Shown: piece by piece, positions 61,873 through 64,000 of the stretch
How the letters are laid out: each line of letters opens with the position of its first letter
How positions within the stretch are numbered: position 1 is the stretch's first letter
Source: Halorhabdus tiamatea SARL4B
GTDB lineage: Archaea; Halobacteriota; Halobacteria; Halobacteriales; Haloarculaceae
Length of the DNA stretch: 64,000 nt
Direction: 5' to 3'
NCBI RefSeq assembly: GCF_000470655.1
Contig: NC_021921.1
Location: 124,001-188,000, forward strand
Translations under genes and position numbers: made by a program
Notes under the pieces: generated by a model
Databases searched by the model: none
Told to the model about the DNA's origin: nothing
Seen by the model: the letters and a program-made list of their open reading frames with translations, nothing else

Positions 61873-63216
61873 GTGACTTCCGCGCTCCGACGTGCAACAG
61901 CGTTCGCACTCGTCGGGTTCGCGAGCGTGATTGCTCCCGTGGCCCACCGGATTTTCTCGCCCGACATCGCGACGCTGCTCGCCGTCTCGCCGTTCTTCCT
62001 GTTGGCCGGAAGCCTGCACTTCGTCGAGTCCGGCGTCGTTTTCGAGTTGTTCGCACGCCCGGGCGATCGCCGAGACGGCCGGCTGTACGGGCTCGCGGGT
62101 TTCTCGCTCGCGATTGCCGCACTTGTCCTCCTTTCCTTGCAGTTCAAAATGCCCGTCGCCGTACCCGTGGCTGCGACGATGTCCCTCGCCATCGGGAACG
62201 TCGGTGCCCACCTCGTTCGGGCAGCCAGCGATGAGCGAATCGCCGGGACGGCCGGGTTCGTCACCGGTGGTTTCCTCGCCGGGATTGGTGGATTCGTCCT
62301 CTCGGGGTCGATCACCGGCGCGTTCCCGTCGTTCCCCGAAATCGCCTTCCTGGCTGCGAGTGGCGCACTCCTCGCCGCGTTGCTCCGATCGATGCTGTTC
62401 GAGCGCGACGACCCGCTGGTGATCCTCTCGGTCGGCCTCCTGCTGTGGCTGTTCTCGGATCTCGCCATCTCGATCACGGCGACGGGGATCGCGATCGCGC
62501 TGGCGATCACCGTCGCGCTCGGGTACGTCTCCTACGCGCTCGAGACGGCCTCCGTCCCCGGCATGTTGACGGGCGTCCTCCTGAGCCTGCTGACGATCGT
62601 CATCGGCGATTACGGCTGGTTCGCCATGCTCATCACCTTCTTCGGCGGCGGCGGACTCGCGAGCAAGTTCAAATACGACGAGAAGGTCGCGCGTGGCATC
62701 GCCCAGGAGAACGAGGGCGCGCGCGGGAGCGGCAACGTCCTCGCGAACTCGCTTGTGGCGCTGTTCGCCGTCCTGGCCGCCGCGGCGAGCCCGCGACTCA
62801 CCGGCGTTTCACCCGAGCTGTTCCTGTTTGTCTTCGCCGGCTCGGTCGCGGCGGCGATGAGCGACACCCTCTCGAGTGAGTTCGGCGGCCTCTACGACGC
62901 GCCGCGACTCATCACCACGTTCGAGCGGGTCGAACCCGGCACGGACGGCGGTGTGACCTGGCAGGGCGAACTCGCCGGCCTCGCAGGCGCAACTGTCATC
63001 GCTGTCATCGCGTTCGTCGCCTTCGGGACGATCGAGTTCGCGGGCGCGGCCGTGATCGTCACCAGCGGGTTCGTCGGCATGACGGTCGATAGCCTGCTCG
63101 GCGCGACTATCGAGGGCCGGTGGGTCGGCAATCAGGGCGTCAACTTCCTGGCGACGCTCTCGGCCGGGATCGCCGGGGCCGTCCTCGCGCTCGCCGGCGG
63201 CCTCGTGGCCTTCTGA
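61873..63216 (+). CDS. DUF92 (polyprenol/phytol kinase-like) membrane protein, two-part
   Basis: 447 residues from a GTG with about 12 hydrophobic segments. The C-terminal half (residues 220-447) is DUF92: KFKYDEKVARGIAQENEGAR, GSVAAAMSDTLSSEFGGLYD, MTVDSLLGATIEGRW. The N-terminal half resembles an extra membrane domain also rich in Gly and Ala. DUF92 includes VTE6, which phosphorylates phytyl phosphate. Divergent from the UppS homologue with 97 bases between starts, so a joint role in polyprenyl phosphate metabolism is plausible. Confidence 0.85.
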   Translation: MTSALRRATAFALVGFASVIAPVAHRIFSPDIATLLAVSPFFLLAGSLHFVESGVVFELFARPGDRRDGRLYGLAGFSLAIAALVLLSLQFKMPVAVPVAATMSLAIGNVGAHLVRAASDERIAGTAGFVTGGFLAGIGGFVLSGSITGAFPSFPEIAFLAASGALLAALLRSMLFERDDPLVILSVGLLLWLFSDLAISITATGIAIALAITVALGYVSYALETASVPGMLTGVLLSLLTIVIGDYGWFAMLITFFGGGGLASKFKYDEKVARGIAQENEGARGSGNVLANSLVALFAVLAAAASPRLTGVSPELFLFVFAGSVAAAMSDTLSSEFGGLYDAPRLITTFERVEPGTDGGVTWQGELAGLAGATVIAVIAFVAFGTIEFAGAAVIVTSGFVGMTVDSLLGATIEGRWVGNQGVNFLATLSAGIAGAVLALAGGLVAF

Positions 63217-63218
63217 CG

Positions 63219-63659
63219 ATGGCTCGCCCCGCTGTCGAGATCCGGGACGTCCGAGCCGCCGACGAGCCTGCACTTCGGGCGATCCAGCGTGACGTGATCG
63301 ACGAACCCTCACCGCAGTTGCTCGGCGCAGCGACCGAGGGACTGGCGATCACGCGCGTCGCCGTCGACGACCAGCCGGTCGGCTACGGCTTCGCCCTCGT
63401 CGGCGACGACACCGCCTACGTCCCTGAGCTCGCCGTCGCGTCTGCTCACCGCCGTCGCGGGATCGGCACAGCGCTACTCGATTCGATCGCCGAACGTGCC
63501 GGTGAGGCCGGCGCGACGACACTCCGGTTGACCGTCCACGCCGACGACGAACGAGCCAAAGCGTTCTACCGATCGTGTGGGTTCGAAGAAATCGCACGCC
63601 ACCAGCAGTATTTCGCGACGGGATCGGGCGTCGGAATCGACCTCGCGAAGCCGCTCTAG
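63219..63659 (+). CDS. GNAT-family N-acetyltransferase
   Basis: 146 residues from MARPAVEIRD. Acetyl-CoA motif A: VPELAVASAHRRRGIGTALL (Q/R-x-x-G-x-G/A); motif B: LTVHADDERAKAFYRSCGFE. Resembles RimI-type or small-molecule acetyltransferases; substrate undetermined. Starts 2 bases after the DUF92 stop, so the two genes are probably co-transcribed; ends overlapping convergent dnaG. Confidence 0.88.
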   Translation: MARPAVEIRDVRAADEPALRAIQRDVIDEPSPQLLGAATEGLAITRVAVDDQPVGYGFALVGDDTAYVPELAVASAHRRRGIGTALLDSIAERAGEAGATTLRLTVHADDERAKAFYRSCGFEEIARHQQYFATGSGVGIDLAKPL

Positions 63660-64000
63660 GCGGCTCCCGGGACCGTCAGTCGAACCGACGTGGGCTGTTT
63701 GACGAGGTCGCCGCGTTCGCTCGCGACGATCCGGGTGACGCCGCGCTGTGCGGCGACGTCGAGCAGGCGCTGGGTCGCCGGCCCGTCGATGACGACCGTC
63801 CCGGGAACGGGATCGGCGTCGCGGACCGTCTCGAAAGCCTCTGCAACCGGTGCCTCCGAAAGTGTCACCAGTGAATCATCGAGCAATCGTACGGCCTCGG
63901 TCGATTCGCCGATGACGGCCTGGACGTGATCGTCGAGCGTCTCTGCGGCGGAAATTGTCTCCTCGTCGGCGTCGGCAGGTTCAGTCGACGGTGTCTCCCG
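63656..64000 (-). CDS. dnaG: Archaeal DnaG primase, C-terminal part (start outside the window)
   Basis: 114 C-terminal residues on the minus strand; the gene continues past the right edge. SAAETLDDHVQAVIGESTEA and RLLDDSLVTLSEAPV, then TVVIDGPATQRLLDVAAQRG and GDLVKQPTSVRL are typical of the archaeal DnaG C-terminus, which binds the exosome. The TOPRIM part is outside the window. Convergent with the GNAT gene with a few overlapping bases. Confidence 0.85.
   Translation of the reverse strand, partial: RETPSTEPADADEETISAAETLDDHVQAVIGESTEAVRLLDDSLVTLSEAPVAEAFETVRDADPVPGTVVIDGPATQRLLDVAAQRGVTRIVASERGDLVKQPTSVRLTVPGAA

Noticed and set aside
61167-62510. 447-residue frame extending the UppS homologue upstream
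   Set aside because: The extension is antisense to the DUF92 gene; homology starts near the GTG at 61775.

Overview
The window is a high-GC, gene-dense chromosomal stretch from a halophilic archaeon (class Halobacteria). The evidence is the strongly acidic proteome, frequent GTG starts, near-leaderless genes behind TATA boxes, and marker genes such as SepF, UbaA, archaeal DnaG, NucS, Cdc48 and the side-by-side topoisomerase VI and gyrase genes. Genus cannot be fixed from sequence reading alone; a relative of Halorhabdus/Haloarcula is a guess.

Layout. 1-2.4 kb: the start of a soluble chemotaxis transducer (cut by the window edge), a tiny zinc-finger protein, two small regulators and a membrane protein. 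2.6-6.7 kb: an envelope/redox cluster with a secreted glycoprotein carrying 16 near-identical N-glycosylation repeats, a second acidic secreted protein, an ApbE flavin transferase, a membrane-anchored calcium-binding protein and a ferric-reductase-like cytochrome, followed by a convergent regulator and small membrane protein. 6.7-7.7 kb: gene-poor, with a decayed-looking ORF. 7.7-16.6 kb: a CMD protein, a TauE-type exporter, a polyhydroxyalkanoate breakdown pair (hydroxybutyrate dehydrogenase plus patatin-like PhaZh1), serine acetyltransferase, a thiol-redox group (TrxR-like, peroxiredoxin-like, disulfide reductase with HxlR regulator) and the UbaA E1 enzyme. 17-29.2 kb: OBG-like GTPase, top6A, top6B with a 569-residue intein, a TrmB regulator, gyrB and gyrA. 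29.2-39.9 kb: membrane proteins, PUA protein, RNB nuclease, an IS5-like element lodged just upstream of crtB (phytoene synthase), sepF and several small haloarchaeal families, and an M32 carboxypeptidase. 39.9-41.6 kb: a 1.7-kb gene-free island with an 80-bp palindromic MITE-like element. 41.6-46.4 kb: DUF5805/tyrosine integrase pair, then a CbiMQO-type metal importer divergent from nikR. 46.4-50.7 kb: a TrmB regulator, zinc protein, FAD oxidoreductase, a nonsense-broken Tat gene and an IS1595-type element with a frameshifted transposase. 50.8-64 kb: nucS, an orphan lysW, aroC, UDG, CBS protein, cdc48, panB, a HAD enzyme, a catalytically altered cis-prenyltransferase homologue opposite a DUF92 protein, a GNAT acetyltransferase and the end of dnaG.

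The items most deserving a second look are: (i) both transposase genes are studded with perfect 9-15 bp hairpins inside the coding sequence, which family membership does not explain; (ii) the ApbE/cytochrome/NET-repeat cluster, which looks like a surface electron-transfer module lacking a recognisable flavinylated partner; (iii) IS placement at the crtB promoter; (iv) the UppS homologue that has lost the catalytic Asp motif but kept the C-terminal substrate-binding region, as in Nus1/NgBR-type partner subunits.

All family assignments come from reading motifs by eye; no database search was run. DUF numbers are from memory.
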